A stretch of 13,443 bases of DNA from an uncultured Bacilli bacterium (GTDB lineage: Bacteria > Bacillota_I > Bacilli_A > RF39 > UBA660): contig CALVXV010000016.1 of the NCBI GenBank assembly GCA_944371685.1, positions 1 to 13,443 on the forward strand, read 5' to 3'. Below, in pieces: positions 5,811 to 13,287 of the stretch (its first letter is position 1; each line of letters opens with the position of its first letter). The notes under the pieces were generated by a model. It saw only the letters and a list, made by a program, of their open reading frames with translations, was not told the origin of the DNA and ran no database searches. The position numbers were made by a program, and so were the translations under genes.

Positions 5811-7079
5811 ATGAAGTACAAAATTTTTACTTTAGGCTGTAAGGTTAATGAATATGAAAGTGAAGTTATGGAAAATTTATTAGAAAATCATGGTTATGTA
5901 AAGTCAGATAATCCTGATGTTTGTGTGGTTAATACTTGTACAGTAACTAATACTGCTGATAGTAAATCAAGAAAGATGATAAGAAGTTTAAGAAGAAAGT
6001 ATCCTAAGGCTATTTTAGTAGTAGCTGGTTGTATGATTCAAAATAAGCAGGATAAAGATATTGATGCAGATATTATTATTGGTAATCAAAATAAAACGAA
6101 AATTGTAGAGTTTTTAAAAGATTTTAAAGATAAAATATATGATGTGCATGATATGAATGATGCTCCTTTTGAAGATATGATGCTTAATAATTTTGATTTG
6201 ACTAGGGCTTATATTAAGATTGAAGATGGTTGTGATAATTATTGTTCTTATTGTATTATTCCTTATGTTAGAGGACATGTGAGAAGTAAAAAACATGAGA
6301 AAGTTATTGAGGAGGCTAAAAATTTAATTAAAAATGGTCATAAAGAAATTGTTTTGACTGGTATTCACACAGGTCATTATCATGATGGTAGTTATAGTTT
6401 TGCCGATTTACTTAAGGATTTAGTAAAGTTAGATGGTTTAAAAAGACTTAGAATTTCATCTATTGAGATCACAGAGATAAATGATGAGGTTTTAAATGTG
6501 ATACAAAATAGTGAGGTACTTGTTAATCATATGCATATACCGCTTCAGTCAGGCTCTGATGAGATTTTAAAAATGATGAATAGAAAATATAATAAAGAGT
6601 ATTTTATTAATAAGATTAAAAAAATTAAAGAGATTAAACCTGACATGAATGTGACGACTGATGTGATTGTAGGTTTTCCAGGTGAGAGTGATGAACAATT
6701 TGAAGAATGTATTGAGACAATAAAAAAAGCCGGGTTTACCAAAATACATGTTTTTCCATATTCTGATAGAGAGGGAACTAAAGCTAGTTATATGTCTAAT
6801 AAAATTCCTGGTAACGTAAAAAAAGAGCGAGTTAAAAAATTACTTGGAATATCTAGAGAGTTGGAAGAAGAATATATGCAAAAACACATTGGACAAGAGG
6901 TTAGTTTTATTCCAGAAGTTTATGATGATGGATATTTAGTTGGTCATACGTCAAATTATTTAATGATTAAAGCTAAAGGTGATAGAAGTTTTTTGGGTAA
7001 TGAGGTTATAGTCAAGATTAGTAAAGTTGAATATCCTTATTTACTTAGCGAGATAAAAATTTTTGAATTAAATAGATAA
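5811..7079 (+). CDS. mtaB: tRNA t6A37 methylthiotransferase MtaB
   Basis: This is a radical-SAM methylthiotransferase of 422 residues, full length for the family. It converts N6-threonylcarbamoyladenosine at position 37 of ANN-decoding tRNAs to its 2-methylthio form (ms2t6A) in the cytoplasm. The N-terminal domain carries the three cysteines of the auxiliary 4Fe-4S cluster: Cys 10 in TLGCKVNEYESE, Cys 43 in VNTCTVT and Cys 74 in VAGCM. The radical-SAM CxxxCxxC is at 141-148 (CDNYCSYC), followed by IPYVRG. The TGIHTGHY and PLQSGSDEIL motifs are present, and a TRAM RNA-binding domain closes the protein (about 358-420). TLGCKVN and TGI(H/N)xG support MtaB (YqeV type) over MiaB and RimO. The start follows GAGGTGAAAA. 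It has no clear promoter of its own, so it probably depends on read-through of the terminator just upstream. Confidence 0.93.
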   Translation: MKYKIFTLGCKVNEYESEVMENLLENHGYVKSDNPDVCVVNTCTVTNTADSKSRKMIRSLRRKYPKAILVVAGCMIQNKQDKDIDADIIIGNQNKTKIVEFLKDFKDKIYDVHDMNDAPFEDMMLNNFDLTRAYIKIEDGCDNYCSYCIIPYVRGHVRSKKHEKVIEEAKNLIKNGHKEIVLTGIHTGHYHDGSYSFADLLKDLVKLDGLKRLRISSIEITEINDEVLNVIQNSEVLVNHMHIPLQSGSDEILKMMNRKYNKEYFINKIKKIKEIKPDMNVTTDVIVGFPGESDEQFEECIETIKKAGFTKIHVFPYSDREGTKASYMSNKIPGNVKKERVKKLLGISRELEEEYMQKHIGQEVSFIPEVYDDGYLVGHTSNYLMIKAKGDRSFLGNEVIVKISKVEYPYLLSEIKIFELNR

Positions 7080-7091
7080 TTTTGTTATAAT
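7063..7091 (+). promoter_or_regulatory. Promoter of the small membrane protein gene
   Basis: TTGAAT (7063-7068), a 17-base spacer, and a perfect TATAAT (7086-7091). The -35 and spacer lie inside the last codons and the stop of mtaB. The leader would be about 12 bases and starts at the ribosome-binding site. Confidence 0.8.
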
Positions 7092-7109
7092 AAATATAGA
7101 GGTGATATT

Positions 7110-7532
7110 ATGAATGAGTATCCTAATAGTATAAGTAATAATATGGTTAATACGAATGTGAAACCAGAAGATTATAATCTTAGAATTTCAACATTACCAG
7201 AACCAAGAAAAGTTTATGATTATCGAAAAGATATGTCTAAAAAAATTAAAACAGCTATAATTGCTGCAACAATTGCAACGGCAACTTTGGGTGCTGTAGC
7301 TTATCAAGGTTATGTACAGGCGCAAAATGCAAATCAAGATTTTCAAGTTGTATACAGTGAAGATATTAAGCAGTATCCTGGATTTAAGTTTGAAATTGCT
7401 CGTAATGGGGCAGGATATTTTGTCGATGAACAAGGACAACATTTTGCACAATTAGATAATATGGATGCGCAACAAAGAGCTAACCAATATGTTGAAAGTG
7501 GTTATATTAATTTACCAAGTAAAACTAAATAG
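7110..7532 (+). CDS. Small single-pass membrane protein, function unknown
   Basis: This 140-residue protein has a polar N-terminus of 46 residues and one Ala/Thr-rich membrane segment (about 48-67). A 70-residue C-terminal region follows, with YPGFKFEIARNGAGYFVDEQGQ (89-110) reading like two beta strands around a turn. I do not recognise the family. The start follows AGAGGTGATATT, a nearly perfect match to the 16S 3' end. It is transcribed alone: its own promoter overlaps the end of mtaB and a terminator overlaps its stop codon. Confidence 0.7.
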   Translation: MNEYPNSISNNMVNTNVKPEDYNLRISTLPEPRKVYDYRKDMSKKIKTAIIAATIATATLGAVAYQGYVQAQNANQDFQVVYSEDIKQYPGFKFEIARNGAGYFVDEQGQHFAQLDNMDAQQRANQYVESGYINLPSKTK

Positions 7533-7550
7533 GCCAAAGTGGTCTTTTTT
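7531..7550 (+). terminator. Intrinsic terminator overlapping the stop codon
   Basis: AGGCC-AAAGT-GGTCT (five pairs, one G-T) is followed by five more T. The last two bases of the TAG stop codon (7530-7532) are in the left arm. Confidence 0.65.
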
Positions 7551-7563
7551 CTTTTGAAACATA

Positions 7564-7592
7564 TTGAACGTTTGTTCTTGCTGTGATACAAT
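7564..7592 (+). promoter_or_regulatory. Promoter of recD2
   Basis: TTGAAC (7564-7569), a 17-base spacer, and TACAAT (7587-7592). The leader would be about 28 bases. An inverted repeat that could be an operator covers the -35 and the start of the spacer. Confidence 0.7.
7566..7577. promoter_or_regulatory. Candidate LexA (SOS) box in the recD2 promoter
   Basis: GAACGTTTGTTC is a perfect GAAC-N4-GTTC inverted repeat, the core of the Gram-positive LexA operator (CGAAC-N4-GTTCG type). It overlaps the -35 element of the recD2 promoter, where a repressor would block RNA polymerase. The flanking C and G of the full consensus are absent (T on both sides), so affinity could be low or the match accidental. 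Confidence 0.45.
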
Positions 7593-7612
7593 CTATTGTA
7601 GTAGTTTATTTG

Positions 7613-7620
7613 AAAGGAAG
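7613..7620 (+). promoter_or_regulatory. Ribosome-binding site that decides the recD2 start
   Basis: AAAGGAAG lies 6 bases in front of ATG 7627. The longer reading from a TTG at 7564 is rejected: that codon is part of the promoter -35, has no ribosome-binding site, and adds a Cys-rich stretch foreign to the family. Confidence 0.8.
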
Positions 7621-7626
7621 ATATAT

Positions 7627-9843
7627 ATGGAAAGTTATATCAAGGGAAATTATAGACGAAGTATTTTTAAATCTGATAAAGGTTATGTTATCGGTCTTTT
7701 TAAGGTTAGAGAAACAAATGATGAAGCTTTGGAGGAATATGTTAATCAAACAATTACGTTTACGGGATATTTTTACGAGTTAAATGAAGATGATACCTAT
7801 ATTTTATATGGAGAGGCAGTTAATCATCCAAGATATGGTTTTCAGTTTCAATCTAGCAGGTATGAGAGAATTAAACCAACTGGTAAAGAGGCGGTCGTAG
7901 AATTTTTATCAAGTGATTTATTTCCTGGAGTGGGTGAGAAGCTTGCTAAAAGTATTGCGGAGACTTTGGGTGATAATGCTTTGGATAAGATCTTAGAAGA
8001 TGAAAGTTCTCTTTATTTGGTACCTAAGCTTACAGAAAATAAAATAAAGAAAATTGTTAGTATTTTAAAGAAATATGAGGAGAGTCATCAAATAATTTCT
8101 AAATTAATTGATTTAGGTTTTTCAATGAGAGAGTCACTTAGTATTTATAATGAATATAAGTCTAATACGATGAGAATTATTGACAATAATATATATCAAA
8201 TATCTTATAATTTGCCGGATATTTCCTTTTTGAAAATAGATAAAGCAGCTAAAGTTTTAGATATGTCTTTGGATGATGATAGGAGAGTAAAAGCGGTTAC
8301 TTTGTATGTAATGAAAAAACTTATATATCAAAATGGTGATAGTTATTTAAGTAAAGAGGTAATTATTGGTAATGTAAATAAGTTTTTAAATATTTCGTAT
8401 GATAATTATGATGAAATCTTTAAGGAATTAGAAGATGCGGATTTTATAGTTATAAAAGATGATGATTATTATTTAAAAGAAATTTGGGATGCGGAGGCAA
8501 ATATTACGGAAAGACTTTATGATCTAGCTTTTAAACCAATTAAGAAACATAAAAATTTAGATGGTTTACTTGATGAACTTGAAAAAATTAATAGTATTAA
8601 ATATAATGATGAACAGAGAATGGCGGTTAAAAAAGCTTTAGAAAATAATTTACTTATTATTACTGGAGGGCCTGGAACAGGTAAGACGACGATAATTAAA
8701 GCTATTACGGAACTTTATCAGCACGTCAATAAACTTAATTATGATGAATTTACTGAACGTTTAGCTTTACTTGCACCTACTGGTAGAGCTAGTAAACGAA
8801 TGAGTGAATCAACCTTTTTGCCTGCTTCAACTATTCATAGGTTTTTAAAATGGAACAAGGATACATTAGAATTTATGGTGAATGAGTCTAATAAATCAGA
8901 TGTGGAGTTAGTTATTATTGATGAGGTTAGTATGATTGATATTAATTTATTCGATAGTTTACTTAAGGGACTCAGAAGTAATGTTAAAATGATTTTGGTT
9001 GGCGATTATGACCAGCTTCCTAGCGTGGGGCCGGGGAATTTACTTAAAGATTTGATATGTAGTGAATGCATTGATACGATTCATTTGAATCATTTATATA
9101 GACAAGATGAGAATTCTTATATTACGACACTTGCTTATGAAATTAAAGATGGCGAGCTTAGTGATAATTATTTGAATACATATAATGATTATACTTTTTT
9201 AAAGTGTTCGGCTAATCATATTAAAAGTAATTTGATGAGGCTTTGTGAGAAAGTTATAGAAAAGGGATATGATTATAAAAAATTACAGATTTTAGCACCG
9301 ATGTATAAAGGAGAAAATGGTATTGATGCTTTAAACAGTGAATTACAAAATGTTTTTAATCCGAAAACACCAGAGAAAAGAGAAATTAAAAGTGGTAATA
9401 TTATTTTTAGAGAGAATGACAAGATATTACAACTTGTAAATATGCCAGATGAAAATGTGTTTAATGGCGATATTGGAGTTATAAAGTATATTAAGTATGG
9501 AAATACTAGTAAAAGTAAAAAAGATGAAATATATGTTGATTTTGATGGTAACTTAGTTAAGTATACACCAAAAGATTTTTCTAAAATAAAACATGGTTTT
9601 ATTATAAGTATTCATAAAAGTCAAGGTAGCGAATTTGAGATGGTGATTATGCCGATGGCTTATTCATATAGGCGAATGCTTTATAAAAAACTCGTTTATA
9701 CAGGAGTTACTAGGGCTAAAAAGAAATTAATTATTATTGGTGAGACTGAGGCATTTGTTTCTAGTGTACAAAATAATCATGAATATATTAGAAATTCAAA
9801 ATTGGTAGAAAAAATTAAGTATAAATTTGAAAATGCTAGATAA
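7627..9843 (+). CDS. recD2: RecD2-type ATP-dependent 5'-3' DNA helicase
   Basis: This 738-residue protein is a normal-length superfamily 1B helicase of the RecD2/YrrC class. These act without RecBC in DNA repair and replication-fork maintenance. Residues 1-85 form the N-terminal OB-like domain (GNYRRSIFKSDKGYVIGLFKV). Helix-hairpin-helix repeats follow (FPGVGEKLAKSIAETLG, about 98-115). The motor shows Walker A GGPGTGKTT (347-355), Walker B DEVS (432-435), motif III GDYDQLPSVGPG (459-470), motif IV LYRQ (490-493), motif V SIHKSQGSEFE (661-671) and motif VI YTGVTRAK (691-698). All catalytic motifs are intact. The long N-terminus separates it from RecBCD RecD. A possible LexA box in the promoter suggests DNA-damage control. 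A 53-residue gene follows after 59 bases and may be co-transcribed. Confidence 0.93.
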   Translation: MESYIKGNYRRSIFKSDKGYVIGLFKVRETNDEALEEYVNQTITFTGYFYELNEDDTYILYGEAVNHPRYGFQFQSSRYERIKPTGKEAVVEFLSSDLFPGVGEKLAKSIAETLGDNALDKILEDESSLYLVPKLTENKIKKIVSILKKYEESHQIISKLIDLGFSMRESLSIYNEYKSNTMRIIDNNIYQISYNLPDISFLKIDKAAKVLDMSLDDDRRVKAVTLYVMKKLIYQNGDSYLSKEVIIGNVNKFLNISYDNYDEIFKELEDADFIVIKDDDYYLKEIWDAEANITERLYDLAFKPIKKHKNLDGLLDELEKINSIKYNDEQRMAVKKALENNLLIITGGPGTGKTTIIKAITELYQHVNKLNYDEFTERLALLAPTGRASKRMSESTFLPASTIHRFLKWNKDTLEFMVNESNKSDVELVIIDEVSMIDINLFDSLLKGLRSNVKMILVGDYDQLPSVGPGNLLKDLICSECIDTIHLNHLYRQDENSYITTLAYEIKDGELSDNYLNTYNDYTFLKCSANHIKSNLMRLCEKVIEKGYDYKKLQILAPMYKGENGIDALNSELQNVFNPKTPEKREIKSGNIIFRENDKILQLVNMPDENVFNGDIGVIKYIKYGNTSKSKKDEIYVDFDGNLVKYTPKDFSKIKHGFIISIHKSQGSEFEMVIMPMAYSYRRMLYKKLVYTGVTRAKKKLIIIGETEAFVSSVQNNHEYIRNSKLVEKIKYKFENAR

Positions 9844-9851
9844 AATAAAAA

Positions 9852-9872
9852 TGTATACTTCTTAAGTATACA
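9852..9872. repeat. Perfect 9-base inverted repeat between recD2 and the 53-residue gene
   Basis: TGTATACTT-CTT-AAGTATACA pairs perfectly over nine bases with a three-base loop. No T-run follows, so it is not a standard terminator. It could be an operator, an RNA stem protecting the 3' end of recD2 mRNA, or a processing site ahead of the next gene. Confidence 0.6.
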
Positions 9873-9902
9873 ACATCATGTTTCTGACAAGTAGGTGATA
9901 TA

Positions 9903-10064
9903 ATGAATACAATGAGAAACATTGCTTTTATGGCTATGGGTAGTGCATTAACACTAGCTTATCAAAAGTATAATAAACCAATGATGAAAGCGGTTAAAAA
10001 TACTTTTAACAAAGCAGCAAATAGTGCGAAGGATTTAACAAATCAGTTAGATAATATGATGTAA
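9903..10064 (+). CDS. 53-residue protein with hydrophobic N-terminus, function unknown
   Basis: ATG 9903 lies behind a good site (AGGTGATATA) and opens a frame of 53 codons ending in TAA at 10062-10064. The protein starts MNTMRNIAFMAMGSALTLAY, a short membrane-inserting stretch. It continues as a basic amphipathic helix with Lys and Asn and ends in LTNQLDNMM. Layout and size recall YtxH-like small membrane proteins, but no family assignment is secure. A strong terminator directly follows the stop, which supports a real gene. No clear promoter is seen, so it may be transcribed with recD2. Confidence 0.65.
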   Translation: MNTMRNIAFMAMGSALTLAYQKYNKPMMKAVKNTFNKAANSAKDLTNQLDNMM

Positions 10065-10068
10065 TAAA

Positions 10069-10098
10069 AAAAGCTTACCTTAATTTTGGTAGGCTTTT
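10069..10098. terminator. Bidirectional terminator between convergent genes
   Basis: AAAAGCTTACC (10069-10079) pairs with GGTAGGCTTTT (10088-10098), eleven pairs with one G-T, with T-runs in both directions. It serves the 53-residue gene on the plus strand and the minus-strand gene, whose stop codon (10097-10099) overlaps the right arm. Confidence 0.8.
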
Positions 10099-10681
10099 AT
10101 TTTAATTTTTTTTGATATCCATTTAATTCTTTAGTTGTCTTGGCACTTTGTTCGTATATTTTATTAAATTCATCTAGTTCTTCTTTATAGATGTTTAAAT
10201 ATGTTTGTAAAATATTTTCATTTATTGGTGCGAGCAAAGTTGAAGTATTACTTTTTTGCCATTCAATGGCATTTTGTCTTTTGGCTAATGGTTTATCAAA
10301 GACAGTATTCCAGTTTGAATTTGATAGATAATGATGATTTTTACTTATTTTTCTTTTTAGAGTGTAGCGTGGATTACTATTAGTGTGTTCAGTTATTTCA
10401 AACATTTCGATGTTTGGAGTAATTACTTGTTCATCGTTTGGTAAAAATGTCCAAATTGGAATTATTCTAATACTTACTTGTTCTTTGGTAGAACGAAATT
10501 GTTCTTTAAACCCAGTTGTTACAATTGGAATGGCTGGCATAGAACCTATTTCTAATGGTATCCATTTATATTCACCATTAATTCTTTGTAATCTTTTAAA
10601 TTCATCAATGTTAATTAAAGCAACTGTGTTTTTATAGTTATCGATTAAAGTTATAGTATTGTAAAATTCTGAATTATTCAT
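10097..10681 (-). CDS. Cytoplasmic protein of unknown function, lone minus-strand gene
   Basis: This 194-residue protein has no membrane segment and no cysteine. The N-terminal two thirds read as alternating strands and loops (VALINIDEFKRLQRINGEYK at about 20-39, IRIIPIWTFLPNDEQ). The last 40 residues (LNIYKEELDEFNKIYEQSAK and on) form a likely coiled coil. I do not recognise a family. The start ATG at 10681 follows GAGGGAGG at a 5-base distance, which rules out the longer TTG reading from 10696. It is the only minus-strand gene of the window, has an exact-consensus promoter, and shares a terminator with the opposite gene. This self-contained layout resembles a separately acquired gene; that is an inference. 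Confidence 0.65.
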   Translation of the reverse strand: MNNSEFYNTITLIDNYKNTVALINIDEFKRLQRINGEYKWIPLEIGSMPAIPIVTTGFKEQFRSTKEQVSIRIIPIWTFLPNDEQVITPNIEMFEITEHTNSNPRYTLKRKISKNHHYLSNSNWNTVFDKPLAKRQNAIEWQKSNTSTLLAPINENILQTYLNIYKEELDEFNKIYEQSAKTTKELNGYQKKLK

Positions 10682-10710
10682 TTTTTCCTCCCTCAAATTA
10701 CAATAAACGT

Positions 10711-10739
10711 ATTATACACGCTATTTAATTTAGTGTCAA
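10711..10739 (-). promoter_or_regulatory. Exact-consensus promoter of the minus-strand gene
   Basis: Read on the minus strand: TTGACA (10739-10734), a 17-base spacer, and TATAAT (10716-10711). Both hexamers match the vegetative sigma consensus perfectly. The expected leader is about 23 bases. It is the strongest predicted promoter in the window. Confidence 0.85.
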
Positions 10740-10740
10740 A

Positions 10741-10770
10741 TTGTATATTTTTTTTTTAATGAGTTAATAT
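10741..10770 (+). promoter_or_regulatory. Promoter of the SDR gene with a T10 tract in its spacer
   Basis: TTGTAT (10741-10746), an 18-base spacer that includes ten T in a row (10748-10757), then TAATAT (10765-10770). Both hexamers are imperfect. The leader to 10787 would be about 10 bases. It is divergent from the minus-strand promoter, with the two -35 regions almost touching. Confidence 0.45.
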
Positions 10771-10786
10771 TAATAGTGGTGATGAT

Positions 10787-11557
10787 ATGAAGAAAATTTT
10801 AATTACAGGTGCTCGTAGTGGTATGATTTATCCAGTTATTCAAAGACTTAAGGATTATTATGTGTATGTGACAGTACATACAGAAAGTGAACTTAGAAGT
10901 GTTAAAAAACTTTATAAAGATTTTCAAAATATTGAATGTTTAAAGTTGGATGTATTAAAAGATGCTGATAAAGTTGAGAAGCTTGATATTGATATACTAG
11001 TTTTAAATGGGGCTATTGCAGAAAGCGGTTCACTTATGGAAATTCCTTTAGAAAAAGTTAAAAACAATTTTGAGGTTAATGTGTTTGCTAATTTGAATAT
11101 TATTCAAAAAGTTATTAAAAATATGATATATAAAGGATTTGGCAGAATAGTTATAATATCTTCACTTACTAGTAAGAGTCCACTTCCTTTTTTAGGTAGT
11201 TACTCGGCTAGCAAAGCAGCTTTATCGTCGATAGCTAGGACTTTACATTATGAGACTATGCTTTTGAAAGCTAATGTAGAAGTAGTTTTGATAGAACCTG
11301 GACTTTATAGAACTGGTTTTAATAAACTTGCTTTTGATAAGAAATATGAATTTATGGATAATGATTCGTTTTTTGCGTCGCAAATTGATTTGATTAAAAA
11401 AAGTGAAAATTTATATTTGATGTTATTGGAAAGAAGAAATTTAACGTCGATTGTAAATAAAATTTATAAAGCAATTTGCTATGATAATCCTAGATTTCGT
11501 TATTCAGCACCACTAACACATAATTGGTTTGCAAAAATAATTAACTTATTTTATTAA
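10787..11557 (+). CDS. Short-chain dehydrogenase/reductase (SDR), NAD(P)-dependent
   Basis: This 256-residue classical SDR is a soluble Rossmann-fold oxidoreductase. Seen: cofactor loop TGARSGM (7-13), LDV (54-56), NGA (74-76, family NAG), Asn 98, Ser 126 in IISSLTS, and YSASK (139-143) with the catalytic Tyr and Lys, then EPG (170-172). The active-site Asn-Ser-Tyr-Lys set is complete. The cofactor loop is unusual: the last Gly of TGxxxGxG is Ile 14. The substrate cannot be told; the 'hydrophobic' C-terminus (WFAKIINLFY) suggests a lipid-like or membrane-near substrate, a weak inference. The start follows AGTGGTGATGAT. Fhs starts 32 bases later under its own promoter. Confidence 0.85.
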   Translation: MKKILITGARSGMIYPVIQRLKDYYVYVTVHTESELRSVKKLYKDFQNIECLKLDVLKDADKVEKLDIDILVLNGAIAESGSLMEIPLEKVKNNFEVNVFANLNIIQKVIKNMIYKGFGRIVIISSLTSKSPLPFLGSYSASKAALSSIARTLHYETMLLKANVEVVLIEPGLYRTGFNKLAFDKKYEFMDNDSFFASQIDLIKKSENLYLMLLERRNLTSIVNKIYKAICYDNPRFRYSAPLTHNWFAKIINLFY

Positions 11558-11570
11558 TCTTTGATATAAT
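11541..11570 (+). promoter_or_regulatory. Promoter of fhs (extended -10)
   Basis: TTAACT (11541-11546), an 18-base spacer, and a perfect TATAAT (11565-11570) preceded by TG at the extended -10 position. The -35 lies in the last codons of the SDR gene. The leader would be about 12 bases. Confidence 0.75.
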
Positions 11571-11589
11571 ATCTGTAAGAGGTGATTTT

Positions 11590-13248
11590 ATGACGGATAT
11601 TGAGATTGCTAGAAAAGCTAAGATGTTTAAGATTGATGAGATTGCAAAGAAACTTAATATTTCTGATGATTATTTAGAATACTATGGAAAGTATAAGGCT
11701 AAGATTGATTTAGGCATTTTGCCTGAATTGAAGGGGGAGGAAGGAAAATTAATTTTGGTGACATCAATTAATCCAACTCCTTTTGGCGAAGGTAAAACGA
11801 CGATGAGTATTGGTATTCATGATGCGATGCGAAAGTTAGGATATAATAGTTTAGCGGTACTTAGAGAACCATCTTTAGGACCGGTTTTTGGTATTAAAGG
11901 TGGGGCAGCAGGTGGAGGATATTCACAGGTTATTCCAATGGAAGATATTAATTTACATTTTACTGGTGATATGCATGCGATAGGTGCAGCTAATAATTTA
12001 CTTTGTGCGGCAATTGATAATCATTTATTTCAGGGTAATAGTTTGAATATTGATAAGAATAAAATACTTTTTAATAGATGTGTGGATATGAATGATAGAG
12101 CTCTTAGGACGGTAACTGTTGGTTTAGATTTAGGTAAGGATGTAGCTCATGATAATCATTTTTGTATTACAGTAGCAACAGAAATTATGGCTATTTTGTG
12201 TTTGGCACATGATTTAGATGACTTGAAAGAGAAAATAAGTAATATTTTGTTTGCATATGATGTTAATGGTAAACCTTTATTTGTTAAAGATTTACATGTA
12301 GAAGAAGCAATGACAATTTTACTTAAGGATGCAATAAAACCTAATTTGGTTCAAACATTAGAGAATAATCCAGTTATTATTCATGGGGGACCTTTTGCGA
12401 ATATTGCACATGGATGTAATAGTTTAATTGCGACTAGACTTGGCCTTAGATTAGCTAATTATGTGGTGACCGAGGCTGGTTTTGGAGCTGATTTAGGAGC
12501 TGAGAAGTTTTTAGATATTAAGTGCCGTAAAGGAGGTTTAAAACCAAGTGTTATAGTAATTAATGCGACAATTCGTAGCTTAAAATACAATGGTGGTATG
12601 ACTAAGGATGAGCTTATGAATAAAAATATGGATTATTTGAAAAAAGGTATTTGTAATTTAAAGGTTCATATTGAAAATATGAAAAAGTATTTGGATAATG
12701 TTATTGTCTGTTTAAATAAATTTTCCTTTGATGATGAAGAAGAAATTTTATTTGTTAAAAAATATTGTACTGATTTGGGATGCGAATTTGAAATATCTAA
12801 TTCTTATGCTTTAGGTGGTGAAGGAGCTTTAGAACTTGCGAAAAAGATTGTGCAGATGTGTGAAAATGAAAAAGAGTTTCATTTGCTTTATGATGAAAAT
12901 GGAACTATTAAGGATAAGATAGAAAAGGTTTCTAAGGAAATTTATCATGCATCTAGTGTGAAGTATTTAGATGAAGCTAATATGAGTATTCGAAAATTAG
13001 AGGAAATAGGTTTAGATAAGATGCCTATTTGTGTAGCTAAAACTCAATATTCAATTAGTGATGATTCTAAGAAATTGGGTTTTCCTACTAATTATGAAAT
13101 AACTGTTAGAGATGTTAAAGTAAATAGTGGAGCTGGATTTATTGTAGTTTATATGGGCAGTATTATGACGATGCCAGGACTTTCTAAAAAGCCAGCTTAT
13201 GAGAATATGAAAATTGATAGTGATGGAACTATTTATGGTTTATTTTAA
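11590..13248 (+). CDS. fhs: Formate-tetrahydrofolate ligase
   Basis: This 552-residue enzyme is full length for the family (about 556). It joins formate to tetrahydrofolate with ATP, giving 10-formyl-THF for purine and initiator-tRNA formylation or for one-carbon assimilation, in the cytoplasm. Seen: P-loop PTPFGEGKTT (62-71), the family signature LREPSLGPVFGIKGGAAGGG (91-110), HFTGDMHAI (123-131), and the C-terminal MTMPGLSKKPA near the end. The start follows AGAGGTGATTTT, a near-perfect ribosome-binding site. No other folate gene (folD, metF, purU) is in the window, so fhs stands alone here; it does not by itself show acetogenesis. Confidence 0.95.
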   Translation: MTDIEIARKAKMFKIDEIAKKLNISDDYLEYYGKYKAKIDLGILPELKGEEGKLILVTSINPTPFGEGKTTMSIGIHDAMRKLGYNSLAVLREPSLGPVFGIKGGAAGGGYSQVIPMEDINLHFTGDMHAIGAANNLLCAAIDNHLFQGNSLNIDKNKILFNRCVDMNDRALRTVTVGLDLGKDVAHDNHFCITVATEIMAILCLAHDLDDLKEKISNILFAYDVNGKPLFVKDLHVEEAMTILLKDAIKPNLVQTLENNPVIIHGGPFANIAHGCNSLIATRLGLRLANYVVTEAGFGADLGAEKFLDIKCRKGGLKPSVIVINATIRSLKYNGGMTKDELMNKNMDYLKKGICNLKVHIENMKKYLDNVIVCLNKFSFDDEEEILFVKKYCTDLGCEFEISNSYALGGEGALELAKKIVQMCENEKEFHLLYDENGTIKDKIEKVSKEIYHASSVKYLDEANMSIRKLEEIGLDKMPICVAKTQYSISDDSKKLGFPTNYEITVRDVKVNSGAGFIVVYMGSIMTMPGLSKKPAYENMKIDSDGTIYGLF

Positions 13249-13287
13249 TTATAAGGGTTGTTATAAAAATATAAATTTATTATTTTG

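Noticed and set aside
7194..7451. An 85-codon minus-strand frame opposite the small membrane protein.
   Set aside because: No promoter or ribosome-binding site on that strand; the plus-strand gene has all signals.
10201..10637. Plus-strand frames opposite the minus-strand gene.
   Set aside because: Both lack ribosome-binding sites, while the minus-strand gene has promoter, ribosome-binding site and terminator.
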